Below, piece by piece: positions 30,338-38,901 of a DNA stretch of 64,000 nucleotides (positions are counted from its first letter, which is position 1; each line of letters opens with the position of its first letter). A program made the translations under genes and the position numbers. Below the pieces are notes generated by a model. It worked only from the letters and a program-made list of their open reading frames with translations. It was not told where the DNA came from and made no database searches. Source of the stretch: Secundilactobacillus paracollinoides DSM 15502 = JCM 11969 (lineage in GTDB: Bacteria > Bacillota > Bacilli > Lactobacillales > Lactobacillaceae); assembly GCF_001311135.1 (NCBI RefSeq), contig NZ_BBAG01000001.1, forward strand, positions 186,001-250,000, in the 5' to 3' direction.

Positions 30338-30930
30338 CTCTTAACAAACAGCCAGCCAAACAGGTATCCCAGTAACCCGACCGTGATCAGATTCGTGATA
30401 ATGGTGAGTGCGGACAAGGTGGGATAGGTTGTAAAGTACCGCGGCAGGTGAATACCAGCGAACATGACGGCTTGAATGATCAGGGCGGTCTGTTCATTGT
30501 CGTAGAGCTTTAAGAGGAGATTGAGAAAGTAGCCCCGAAACATGGTCTCCTCGCAAATACCTACAATCAAGAAGTCCTGAAAGAAATATTCGGGCTTAAA
30601 TTTGGGACTGATGGCAATTTGGTGATGTTGCATAACTGTCACCACCAAAAAATAAACAATAATGGCAGCTAACCAGTAATAGAATGGCTTAAAACGCCAG
30701 TTAAACAGGTAGGGCCGTTCAATTGCCAGTTGTTTTCTGGTGTGGTGAATCAGCCAAGCACCGAAAACAAACCAGATGAGAAATTTAACGCTGTCGAGCA
30801 AGGCTTCCTCGGTCCAACCAGAATTAAGATTACTGATGGGCGTGTTGTAAAAGACCTGAATCACAAACCAAAGCAGCAGGAAGTACCCATATTGTCCAAA
30901 TAATTTACGTCGTTCATGTTTCAAATCCAT
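30109..30930 (-). CDS. CPBP-family intramembrane protease
   Basis: Membrane-embedded glutamic protease of the CAAX-protease/bacteriocin-processing family (ABI). Predicted helices include about residues 12-30, 48-62 and 85-105; the catalytic EExxxR motif is CEETMFRGYF, followed by FAGIHLPRY (second motif HxxxH-like) and the C-terminal SLWPGIVTHSVWDLLVV. Members serve in bacteriocin self-immunity or protein processing, but no bacteriocin gene is nearby. The stretch after VVASSG lies antisense to the NUDIX gene; restoring one base in the run at 30270-30274 makes this gene end at 30266 after SSGG, a natural end. I therefore regard about 52 C-terminal residues as artefact. Confidence 0.82.
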   Translation of the reverse strand: MDLKHERRKLFGQYGYFLLLWFVIQVFYNTPISNLNSGWTEEALLDSVKFLIWFVFGAWLIHHTRKQLAIERPYLFNWRFKPFYYWLAAIIVYFLVVTVMQHHQIAISPKFKPEYFFQDFLIVGICEETMFRGYFLNLLLKLYDNEQTALIIQAVMFAGIHLPRYFTTYPTLSALTIITNLITVGLLGYLFGWLFVKSHSLWPGIVTHSVWDLLVVASSGVSVKLPFISNDTASTVVCFVKMASISIKLSAVLARLRSASGYQRMRPSSPCFS

Positions 30931-30984
30931 TGATGCTACACATCCTTATTGGTAATTGGTGGTTACTAGTGTAACACTAGTACA

Positions 30985-31052
30985 GAGAGTGGAACAAGGC
31001 GGGTTAGGGGCGGTGTGTAACGGACTTTTCAATATTAGGTGATAGTCCGTTC
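30985..31052 (+). repeat. Palindromic intergenic repeat, copy G, left half
   Basis: Begins GAGAGTGGAACAAGGCGG, continues through GGGGCGGTGTGTAACGGACT and the return arm AGTCCGTT, then changes abruptly into the second dispersed repeat. A likely right half appears about 575 bases further on. Confidence 0.65.
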
Positions 31053-31217
31053 CATTCCGCAATTTGGCACTCCGTGTAGTGGCTCGCGACTGAGCTAACT
31101 CGATTTCTGCTGCGCAGCTCTCGAGTGGATCTCAATCGTCTCGCACATCAGTAACCGACCAAAGTACGGTCGCCAACTGATGTCAACACCACAGCTTCGT
31201 GCCAAATTGCTGCATTC
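31053..31217 (-). ncRNA. Structured three-way-junction element, copy 2 (candidate RNA)
   Basis: Same fold as copy 1 read on the minus strand. Arm 1 has ACATCAGT with ACTGATGT where copy 1 has ATATCAGT with ACTGATAT, and the tip of arm 2 has CTGC with GCAG where copy 1 has CCAC with GTGG. Two other stem changes are G-U pairs in this orientation. The outer 12-bp stem is unchanged. No promoter has been identified, so transcription is an inference. Confidence 0.42.
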
Positions 31218-31629
31218 CACTGACGTTGAGCCAACTTTTTATCATTAGTTAAGTTTCACAATTGCATTAAAACTAGTTCGCAGAGAATCCGCACTCGACT
31301 GCTAGTAAGACTATTAACAGCAATGCTTCTCATGATGTTTATGTCGCCTGTAACGATTAATATAGATGTTTCGTGATACCGCATTTGGAAACTTATTACA
31401 TGTGACGACCACTGTCAGAATTGTAGCGTAGTGGAGCCCTTCGGCATTGCAGGCTCTGTGGCTGTTAGCGGCCGTCCTTAAACCAGTTACGAACACGGGA
31501 GTCGTAGGAGATCCTTGAATTAGATCTTTGAATTTCAAGGTAAATTGCGGAAAACTTCAGCCTGCAGGGCCGAACGGTGGAACGAAGCGGCATTAAAGCG
31601 CTACTTTGAATCATCCAAGAATGGAAAGA
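31053..31629 (-). repeat. Dispersed 500-bp repeat, copy 2 (inserted in palindromic copy G)
   Basis: Inverted counterpart of the repeat upstream of ypsA. It begins with CCATTCCGCAATTTGGCAC, the structured core, and runs through GGCTCAACGTCAG-type and AGCCTGCAGGGCCGAAC-type landmarks shared with copy 1. Short inverted ends are suggested by TTCCATTC at the left and GAATGGAA near the right. It appears to interrupt a palindromic repeat, which helps set its boundaries. No gene is shared with the other copy, so this is a non-autonomous element if mobile. Confidence 0.65.
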
Positions 31630-31657
31630 CCCCTTGTGAAAGGCGTTTAGGCAATAT
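31630..31657 (+). repeat. Probable right half of palindromic copy G
   Basis: ACCCCTTGTGAAAGGCGTTT and then AGGCAATATA resembles the right end of copy B (CTCTTGCCTTCTGGAACGCG, TTTCGGCAATATA). The match is short and imperfect. Confidence 0.4.
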
Positions 31658-31868
31658 AAATTGAAAAAGTCGGAGAATGTAAGTCAACCCTCTAAAAAGG
31701 TGAAAAAAAAGCGCCCACTCAACCACAGAACTCCCCATACCTCCGGCAACCTAATACAACCACATTTAAATTTTCTTAATCAAAAACGCCAACCACCGCT
31801 ATATCAAGCGCCCCAACTTTCAACCCACAACATACCAGTGAAAAATTCTCGGTTTTCATGAAAAACTC
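31658..31868. other. A/C-rich stretch before the nitroreductase gene
   Basis: About 200 bases with very few G on the plus strand and many CAAC and CCAC words. A 66-codon frame covers it but has no ribosome site and encodes only Lys/Pro/His/Asn-rich sequence, so I do not call a gene. Confidence 0.4.
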
Positions 31869-31897
31869 TTTACTTATTAAAAGTAAGTTGATATACT
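31869..31897 (+). promoter_or_regulatory. Promoter with palindromic operator in the spacer
   Basis: TTTACT and TATACT are 17 bases apart, about 60 bases before the nitroreductase start. The palindrome TTACTTATTAAAAGTAA (31870-31886) overlaps the -35 and fills the spacer, a position suited to a repressor of the MarR or HxlR kind. Confidence 0.6.
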
Positions 31898-31954
31898 ATT
31901 TTTCGTAATCAAAAAACGCACATCAACAAACAACAATGAGGAGTTGCTTATCAC

Positions 31955-32556
31955 ATGAAAGAACAATTATTAGAATTATCCAAACAACGTCGTTCCATTT
32001 ATGCATTGGGTCGTCATTTAACACAAACACCAGATGAAATTGCTGACCTGGTTAAGAAGGATATTAAGTTAGCCCCAACTGCTTTCAATAGTCAAACAAC
32101 CCGTGCTGTCATCCTGTTTAACGATAAGCATGAACAATTATGGGACATCGTCGCAAAGCGCCTCAAGTCTGAAGTGCCTAGCGAAGAAGCCTACCAAAAA
32201 ACGTTACAGAAGATCAATGCCTTCAAGGCAGCATTTGGGACAGTGCTTTACTATACTGACATGGATACGGTACACCAGCTCGAAAATGATTTCCCGCTGT
32301 ACGCTGATAACTTCTATGACTGGTCAGAACAAGGCCAAGGGAATGCGCAGTTTGCTGTGTGGACATCACTTGCGGAAAACGGGATCGGCGCCAACCTACA
32401 ACACTACAATCCACTGATCGATGACCTCGTTAAGGAAGCTTTCGAAATTCCTGACGGCTGGCGGTTACGTGCCCAAATGGACTTTGGTCAATTGAAAGTG
32501 ACGCTGGCGACAAAGAATTCATGGACGACGATATTCGCTTTAAAGTTTTGAAATAA
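31955..32556 (+). CDS. Nitroreductase-family flavoprotein, one frameshift
   Basis: FMN-dependent NAD(P)H oxidoreductase of the nitroreductase superfamily, related to the HBN1/YdgI-type enzymes. The N-terminal KQRRSIYALGR begins the FMN-binding part, LAPTAFNSQTTRAVIL has the SxTxR-like phosphate contact, and AVWTSLAENGIGANLQHYNP is the conserved dimer and flavin segment. The end is frameshifted near 32500: restoring one G gives GQLKGDAGDKEFMDDDIRFKVLK, the usual C-terminus. Repaired length of 201 residues. It has its own promoter with a palindrome and its own terminator. Physiological substrate unknown; stress-linked quinone or nitro compound reduction is usual. Confidence 0.88.
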
Positions 32557-32577
32557 GCTGAAGTCCTAAATAAGTTT

Positions 32578-32617
32578 AAAAACGTGCCTCGGAGTTTATT
32601 CCGGGGCACGTTTTTTG
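32578..32617. terminator. Terminator after the nitroreductase gene
   Basis: AAACGTGCCTCGGA pairs with TTCCGGGGCACGTTT, followed by a T run. Confidence 0.88.
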
Positions 32618-32889
32618 TTAAAATTAGACAGTAGTGAGCCACGATAATCTGGAGCGATCACCAGAGTCGCAACATTTCAATCTCGTTCATGAAACATCGT
32701 TCGTCTTTTTTTATATTAAATCGTAATTTAGCCATTTTAAAAAGAATGATTTAAAATTTCACGAACTAATTTCTTAATTTCTGGTATCATAGTTAACAGT
32801 TAATATTTTTCGTCGCCCAGTTACCGATACTGATCAGAACTATGCTAAAATTGATCTAGACAGATTGATTCTGAAGGAGTGTGCATGTT
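32618..32889. other. Intergenic region before the DAO-type oxidoreductase
   Basis: No gene is seen. It is AT-rich; AAATTTCACG-type and TATGCTAAAATT sequences about 45 bases before the next start could include a -10 box, but no clear promoter or operator stands out. Confidence 0.4.
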
Positions 32890-34002
32890 ATGAAACGAAA
32901 AATTGCAATTATCGGCGGCGGTATCGTTGGTGCCAGTGCTGCGTACTATCTCAGCACGTTATCTGGTCATGATCAACTTGAAGTGACCCTGTACGATGAC
33001 GGGACTGGTCAAGCAACCTCCGCAGCTGCCGGAATCATTTCACCGTGGCTGTCAAAGCGTCGCAATTCCCAGTGGTATCAGCTCGCTAAGGATGGTGCTT
33101 CACTGTTAATGCAGCTGGCGCGTCAAGCTAATTTGGCCACGGATGTGTATGCTCAGACCGGAACGATCATTACACGAACGGACCCGACGGATATGTCGAA
33201 ATTATGGGAACTGGCTAAACAGTGGGCGGCGGATGATCCCGATATGGGTGAGATCGCACAACTCACTGCTGAACAAGTCCAGGAGAAAATTCCGCTTCTG
33301 TCAAAAGGACAGCCAGGCGTGTTGGTGAGTGGCGGTGCCCGTATCGATGGGGCTAAATTTGTAACCGAGCTGCTTCAGCAGGCCAGTCAAGTCAACCTCA
33401 CAGTGAAGCATGGCCGCGTCCAACTTGACGAAGCGGGTCGCGTGATCACGCCAGCAGGGTTAAAACGATTTGACGAACTGATTCTTGCGGCTGGTGCCTG
33501 GTTACCTGATTTAGTTGCGCCGTTAGGCATTAAAGTTGCGGTCCGCCCACAAAATGGCCAACTTATCCGGCTAAACGTGCAGGATATCCAAGATTATGAA
33601 AACATGCCGGTACTGATGCCGGAGGGCGAACGGGACGTGATTCCGCTCGGCCACGGCGAACTGATCGTTGGCGCGACCCACGATGACGAAGGAAAGTATG
33701 ACCTGAGCGTTACTGACGAGGCTACTCAGGATCTGCTGGGAAGCGCTCAACGCTTTGTATCAGGCTTGACGGCTGACAGTATTGCGGAGGCCAAGGTCGG
33801 CACCCGGGCTTACACCGAGGATCATTCACCGTTCTTTGGCCGGTTACCGAAACACCCTAAGATCTTGGTGGCTAGCGGATTAGGGGCATCCGGCCTAACA
33901 ACGGGACCGCTGATTGGCAGACTATTAGCCGGTACAGCTATCTATGGCGGTCAACCCGACTGGAGCAAGTATGAAAAGAACCTGGCAAATTACTTCTCAT
34001 AG
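32890..34002 (+). CDS. FAD-dependent amino acid or glycine oxidase/dehydrogenase (DAO family)
   Basis: Flavoprotein of the DAO/DadA superfamily that oxidises a secondary or D-amino group. The N-terminal dinucleotide-binding IAIIGGGIVGASAAYYL is at residues 4-20, ATSAAAGIISPWLSKRRN follows, and the C-terminal ASGLGASGLTTGPLIGRLLAG binds FAD. 370 residues from the ATG ten bases after AAGGAG; the GTG nine bases upstream is too close to that site. No amino-acid transporter or racemase lies beside it, and substrate (D-amino acid, sarcosine, glycine) cannot be chosen from sequence. Frame intact; it converges on the RNase H-like gene. Confidence 0.87.
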   Translation: MKRKIAIIGGGIVGASAAYYLSTLSGHDQLEVTLYDDGTGQATSAAAGIISPWLSKRRNSQWYQLAKDGASLLMQLARQANLATDVYAQTGTIITRTDPTDMSKLWELAKQWAADDPDMGEIAQLTAEQVQEKIPLLSKGQPGVLVSGGARIDGAKFVTELLQQASQVNLTVKHGRVQLDEAGRVITPAGLKRFDELILAAGAWLPDLVAPLGIKVAVRPQNGQLIRLNVQDIQDYENMPVLMPEGERDVIPLGHGELIVGATHDDEGKYDLSVTDEATQDLLGSAQRFVSGLTADSIAEAKVGTRAYTEDHSPFFGRLPKHPKILVASGLGASGLTTGPLIGRLLAGTAIYGGQPDWSKYEKNLANYFS

Positions 34003-34016
34003 CACGTCAGGTACAG

Positions 34017-34430
34017 TTAGCGGTCGACGTCGGCGCGGTGCTGTTTTAACGCCTGTTGCGCCAAATTGTGGGCACCCTGATTCTGTTTTTCAGGCACCCA
34101 GTTTGTCACGACGACGCTAAACTTCGCTTGCAACGCCAGTAACTGATCGACGAGCGGTTGATAGTGTTTTGCATACTGTTTTGCGACACTATCGGCGACA
34201 ATCTTGCTATCTGTATAATACAAAACGCTTGACGCCGTCGCCGAATCACCAGCAATCGTGACGAGTTTTTCAAAGCCCGTAATAGCTGCGTGAAATTCAG
34301 CTTGATGATTGTCACCATCCGGCAGGACCGCCTTAAGTTGCGTCTGCTGTCCATCATGAAGAATCAAAATACCGGCGGCACTTAAAATACGATCACTGTC
34401 GGTTGTGGCATCTGTATATAAAGTAAACAT
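34017..34430 (-). CDS. RNase HI-like protein (YpeP type)
   Basis: RNase H-fold protein, predicted to cut RNA in RNA-DNA hybrids. LYTDAT (Asp 7), AEFHAAITGFE (Glu near 45) and YYTDSKIVADSV (Asp near 74) align with three of the four metal ligands of RNase HI. The fourth, normally in ADxLA, reads GAHNLAQQAL so the Asp is His; activity can survive change at this site in other RNases HI, but that is uncertain here. 137 residues, compact, without the basic handle loop. It is divergent from ebsA with 35 bases between them. Frame intact. Confidence 0.82.
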   Translation of the reverse strand: MFTLYTDATTDSDRILSAAGILILHDGQQTQLKAVLPDGDNHQAEFHAAITGFEKLVTIAGDSATASSVLYYTDSKIVADSVAKQYAKHYQPLVDQLLALQAKFSVVVTNWVPEKQNQGAHNLAQQALKQHRADVDR

Positions 34431-34465
34431 TGGTTTAAACCACCTTTCGAAAGGAAGAGATTCCC

Positions 34466-34873
34466 ATTATTTCAAAGCAAAAACGTCAATTATTGTACCA
34501 GCCTGGCCCCTTGTCTACGATCATTTTATGGAGTTGGACGGTCGTGGTGCTCTGTTTAAGTATTATTTTAGCACTGGAACTTTCAAATCATTACTGGATC
34601 CCATGGGTGATTGGTGTCATTTTTATCGTGCTGGTGTGGGCGCAGATCCATTATCGCCACATTTATCTTGAAAATGGCGTGATCCGTGTGAGCCGAATCC
34701 TTAACCATAATTGGGTACAGATTCGCCTCAGCGATGTGCACAATGTCCACGCGTCTAAGTACCGTTTAGGATTTGTTTATGGCGGGAAGATCTATCAGTT
34801 CTTATTACCAGTAAACTCAGTGATTGAACTCAATAACTTGATTCAAGAGGCACAAATTTCACAAAAGGGGTAA
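34466..34873 (+). CDS. ebsA: EbsA-family membrane protein, probable AUU start
   Basis: Small protein of the EbsA family, first linked to pore formation or aggregation-substance binding in enterococci; true function unclear. Two transmembrane helices cover about residues 18-37 and 43-60, then a cytoplasmic PH-like domain (IRVSRILNHNWVQIRLSDVHN). No ATG, GTG or TTG is suitably spaced: AAAGGAAG is followed eight bases later by ATT, giving ISKQKRQLLYQPGPLSTI, as relatives begin; the first TTG is nine codons downstream with no ribosome site. I therefore place the start at ATT, with a base error as the alternative. It ends six bases before fhs. Confidence 0.72.
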   Translation: MISKQKRQLLYQPGPLSTIILWSWTVVVLCLSIILALELSNHYWIPWVIGVIFIVLVWAQIHYRHIYLENGVIRVSRILNHNWVQIRLSDVHNVHASKYRLGFVYGGKIYQFLLPVNSVIELNNLIQEAQISQKG

Positions 34874-34879
34874 ACCACA

Positions 34880-36538
34880 TTGAATGATATTGAAATTTCA
34901 CAAGCAGCTACTGAAGCACCCATTACAGAAATTGCAGGTAAATTAGACCTGTCAGCCGACCAAATCGAACAGTATGGTGCTGTAAAAGCGAAAATTAAAC
35001 TCCCCGTTACTGGGGATGCCAGCACGTCAAAACTGATCCTGGTCACATCCATTAACCCTACGCCAGCGGGTGAAGGCAAGTCAACCGTTACTGTTGGTCT
35101 AGGTGATGCACTGCAGCGTCAGGGCAAAAAGGTCGCGATTGCATTACGTGAACCATCCCTGGGGCCCGTCATGGGCATCAAGGGTGGTGCCACGGGTGGC
35201 GGGTATGCGCAGGTTATTCCAATGGAAGATATCAACCTGCACTTTACTGGGGACATGGGCGCATTAACGGAGGCCCACGATACCTTGTCAGCACTGATCG
35301 ACAACCACATTCAGCAGGGCAACGAGCTTAACATTGATCCACGCCAGGTGATTTGGAAGCGCGTGATCGATATTAACGACCGTGCACTTCGGCAAACGGT
35401 CATTGGGTTAGGCGGTCGTACCTCAGGAATTCCACGCCAGGATGGGTTTGACATTACTGTTGCGAGTGAATTAATGGCAATTTTATGTTTGAGCAAGGAC
35501 CTCGCAGACTTGAAAGCGCGCATTAATAAGATTGTGATCGGATACACCTACGATAAGGACCCAGTGACCGTAGCAGACTTAAAAGTCGGTGGTGCGATCG
35601 CGTTGTTATTAAAGGACGCCATCAAGCCAAACCTTGTCCAAACGATCGAACACACCCCAGCCATTATCCATGGTGGCCCCTTTGCAAACATCGCCCACGG
35701 CTGTAATTCCGTCATTGCAACTAAGTCAGCCTTAGCCCTCGCAAACTACGTGGTTACCGAGTCCGGCTTTGGTGCTGATCTTGGCGGCGAAAAGTTCATG
35801 GATATTAAGACCCCGGTTCTTGGCAAAACACCGGATGCAGTCGTGATCGTTGCAACCGTTCGCGCGTTAAAGTACAACGGTGGCGTGGATAAGAACAATT
35901 TGCAGGAAGAGAACTTGGCTGCGTTAGCAACCGGTTCGGAAAACTTGAAACGTCACGTGACAAGCATGAGTCGCTACGGTGTGCCCGTAATCGTGGCTGT
36001 GAACCGTTTTACGAGTGATACGGATGCCGAGATCGATCAGTTATTGGCCTACGTTAAGGATGAACTCCACGTACAAGCCTTTGATACCACAGTTTGGGCA
36101 AACGGGGGTGGTGGCGCACTTGATTTGGCAGATGCCGTTGTGGCAGCTGCTGACGAACCATCAACCTTCAAGCCACTCTATGATTCCGACGATGACTTGG
36201 TGACCAAGATGACTAAAATCGTTCAAAATATTTATGGCGGTCGCGACGTTGAACTGGAACCCAAGGCTAAACGCCAGTTAAAGACCTTCCAAAAGCAGGG
36301 TTGGGATAAGCTGCCAGTTTGCATGGCAAAGACGCAGTATTCATTATCGGACAACGCGAAGGCGCTTGGTGCACCAACAGAGTTTACCATTCACGTCCGC
36401 GAATTTGTCCCCAAGCTGGGCGCTGGTTTCATCGTGGCAATGACAGGCAATGTCTTAACGATGCCTGGCCTACCAAAACACCCGGCAGCATTGGACATGG
36501 ACATCGATGCTGATGGCAAGATCACCGGGTTGTTCTAA
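34880..36538 (+). CDS. fhs: Formate-tetrahydrofolate ligase
   Basis: ATP-dependent enzyme forming 10-formyltetrahydrofolate from formate, feeding purine and formyl-methionine synthesis. [20 protein letters not shown] near residue 55 is the P-loop, [20 protein letters not shown] and [14 protein letters not shown] are family signatures, and the protein has the full 552 residues. The TTG start lies nine bases after AAAGGGG, tightly behind ebsA, so the two may be cotranscribed. Frame intact over 1.66 kb. A short terminator follows. Confidence 0.97.
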   Translation: MNDIEISQAATEAPITEIAGKLDLSADQIEQYGAVKAKIKLPVTGDASTSKLILVTSINPTPAGEGKSTVTVGLGDALQRQGKKVAIALREPSLGPVMGIKGGATGGGYAQVIPMEDINLHFTGDMGALTEAHDTLSALIDNHIQQGNELNIDPRQVIWKRVIDINDRALRQTVIGLGGRTSGIPRQDGFDITVASELMAILCLSKDLADLKARINKIVIGYTYDKDPVTVADLKVGGAIALLLKDAIKPNLVQTIEHTPAIIHGGPFANIAHGCNSVIATKSALALANYVVTESGFGADLGGEKFMDIKTPVLGKTPDAVVIVATVRALKYNGGVDKNNLQEENLAALATGSENLKRHVTSMSRYGVPVIVAVNRFTSDTDAEIDQLLAYVKDELHVQAFDTTVWANGGGGALDLADAVVAAADEPSTFKPLYDSDDDLVTKMTKIVQNIYGGRDVELEPKAKRQLKTFQKQGWDKLPVCMAKTQYSLSDNAKALGAPTEFTIHVREFVPKLGAGFIVAMTGNVLTMPGLPKHPAALDMDIDADGKITGLF

Positions 36539-36560
36539 CGATTAATATCATTTACACACT

Positions 36561-36588
36561 AAAAAGCCGCTGTCTTTAGGGGCTTTTT
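36561..36588 (+). terminator. Terminator of fhs
   Basis: AAAAAGCC pairs with GGCTTTTT, with additional imperfect pairing inside. Confidence 0.65.
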
Positions 36589-36839
36589 ATTTTGGGTTGA
36601 ACTGGCGCTAGTGGCGTAAGCCGGTCTCGGCATGCGGGGACACGTTTCGACAATCCAAACTAGAAATTTAAGTATTTCAACGTCTCACATAATACTAGGC
36701 AAGGAAAAGGCCCCGCCAACGAAAAATCACAGCTAGATCAGTTACCAACGGAAAATCAACTAGAATAATACAGCACCGTGGCTGGATAAGCCGGGGTCTG
36801 CTATAATAGATAAATAATTCAAAAAGGGAGTTCGGTGCG
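36589..36839. other. Intergenic region between fhs and lspA
   Basis: No gene. GGGGACACGTTTCGAC near 36640 faintly resembles the right end of the palindromic repeats and may be a remnant. The extended -10 box of lspA lies at the far end. Confidence 0.4.
36799..36807 (+). promoter_or_regulatory. Extended -10 promoter of lspA-rluD
   Basis: TGCTATAAT, the same extended -10 as upstream of tseB, ends 33 bases before the lspA start. No good -35 is needed or seen. Confidence 0.55.
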
Positions 36840-37313
36840 TTGATAATCGGATCAGTTACAGTTTTGATCATCGTTTTATTTCTGATCGATCAGTGGATTA
36901 AATACGCAGTTGTGGCGCACATTGCCTTGGGGGCAGTCCATCAGGTGATTCCTGGGGTTCTATCGCTCACCTATCTGCGTAATAATGGGGCAGCTTGGAG
37001 TATGCTCGAAGGTCAGCAGTGGTTTTTTTACATCGTGTCAATCATCGCACTGGCAGTCTTGATCTATTTTCTCATTCGTTACCGCACGGATTGGCGGTAC
37101 GAACTGGGACTCGCTTTGATGATTGCGGGGACGCTTGGTAACTTTGTGGATCGGATACGTCAAGGGTTCGTGGTCGACATGTTCCAACTAGACTTTATTT
37201 CGTTTCCGATTTTTAATTTTGCGGACAGTTGTTTAACGGTTGGTGTCATTGTCCTGATGATTGCCATTCTGCTGGAGGACCGCCGCGACAGAACGGGGTC
37301 TTCACATGAGTAG
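36840..37313 (+). CDS. lspA: Lipoprotein signal peptidase
   Basis: Membrane aspartyl protease that removes signal peptides from prolipoproteins after lipid attachment. Four helices are visible; catalytic aspartates are in AGTLGNFVDRIRQGFVVD and FNFADSCLTVG. 157 residues, typical. The TTG start is nine bases after AAGGGAG. Its end overlaps the start of rluD by six bases, the lspA-rluD-pyrR order of Bacilli. Frame intact. Confidence 0.96.
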   Translation: MIIGSVTVLIIVLFLIDQWIKYAVVAHIALGAVHQVIPGVLSLTYLRNNGAAWSMLEGQQWFFYIVSIIALAVLIYFLIRYRTDWRYELGLALMIAGTLGNFVDRIRQGFVVDMFQLDFISFPIFNFADSCLTVGVIVLMIAILLEDRRDRTGSSHE

Positions 37314-38220
37314 CCAAGAAACATTTAAAATCACGACCGAAACTGGCCGCTTGGATAAGGTGCTCAGCAACCTGATGGCTGATGAGAGTCGTTCACAACT
37401 CAAGGAAGCCATTGATAAGGCAACGTCACGGTTAATGGCAACCTAACGAAGCCCAAGTACCCCGTGCAGCCTGGTGATGAGGTTGTGATCACCATTCCAG
37501 ATCCGGTCGCGCTCGATCTAGAGCCGGAAAATATTCCCCTCGATATTGTTTACGAGGACGACGACGTGATCGTGGTCAACAAACCTGCAGGGATGGTGGT
37601 TCATCTCACCGGGGCACCCTGACCATACCCTGGTCAACGCGCTGTTATACCACTCGCCGCTTTCGACAATCAACGGCACGTACCGCCCTGGAATCGTGCA
37701 TCGAATCGATAAGGATACATCCGGGTTGTTGATGGTTGCCAAAAATGACAACGCGCATCGCAGCCTCGCAGCCCAGCTAAAAAATAAAACAAATCTACGC
37801 GAGTACATTGCGTTAGTCCACGGTGTCATCAAGCAAGATGAGGGCACGATCGACGCACCGTTGGGACGGTCACCCAAGGATCGAAAGCGACAGGCAATCG
37901 TTGCTGACGGCCGGCACGCGGTGACCCATTTTAAGGTGTTAGAACGCTACCTCAACTATACGTTGATCTCTTGCTGGCTCGAAACTGGTCGAACCCACCA
38001 GATCCGAGTGCATATGAAATCCATCGGCCATCCTTTAGCCGGTGATCCTCTCTATGGCCCACGTAAAACGATTAACGGCAGTGGACAGTTCCTGCACGCA
38101 AAGAAACTAGGGTTTAAGCATCCCGTAACGGGCAAACAGCTTGTGTTTGAAGCGCCTTTACCAGATGATTTTGAACGGGTTCTGCGACGATTACGCGAAC
38201 AGACACCTGGCTTGCATTGA
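37308..38220 (+). CDS. rluD: 23S rRNA pseudouridine synthase (RluD type), two frameshifts
   Basis: Converts specific uridines of 23S rRNA to pseudouridine. An N-terminal S4 RNA-binding domain (about residues 13-75) precedes the catalytic domain with HRIDKDTSGLLMVAKN (catalytic Asp) and the C-terminal ETGRTHQIRVHMKSIGHPLAGDP. Start ATG lies within the lspA end. The frame is lost near 37420 (one G, giving DKGNVTVNGNLTKP) and near 37608, where CATCTCACCG probably stands for CATCCCTCACCG, giving VVHPSPGHPDHTLVNALLYH. Repaired length is about 305 residues, normal. The uridines targeted are inferred from family. Confidence 0.92.
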
Positions 38221-38291
38221 CAGTGCAAAACCCAATTTTTATGCTAAACTTGAGGCTGAATACTCACGTCAACACAGTTTCGCTTAAATAA

Positions 38292-38858
<567 letters not shown>

Positions 38859-38901
38859 AAAAGCACCGGTTTATTTGGTGTTTACAAGAATGGACTGATG
38901 T

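Noticed and set aside
31661-31861. 66-codon Lys/Pro/Asn-rich frame before the nitroreductase gene
   Set aside because: No ribosome site, biased A/C composition explains the amino acids, and it ends next to the nitroreductase promoter.
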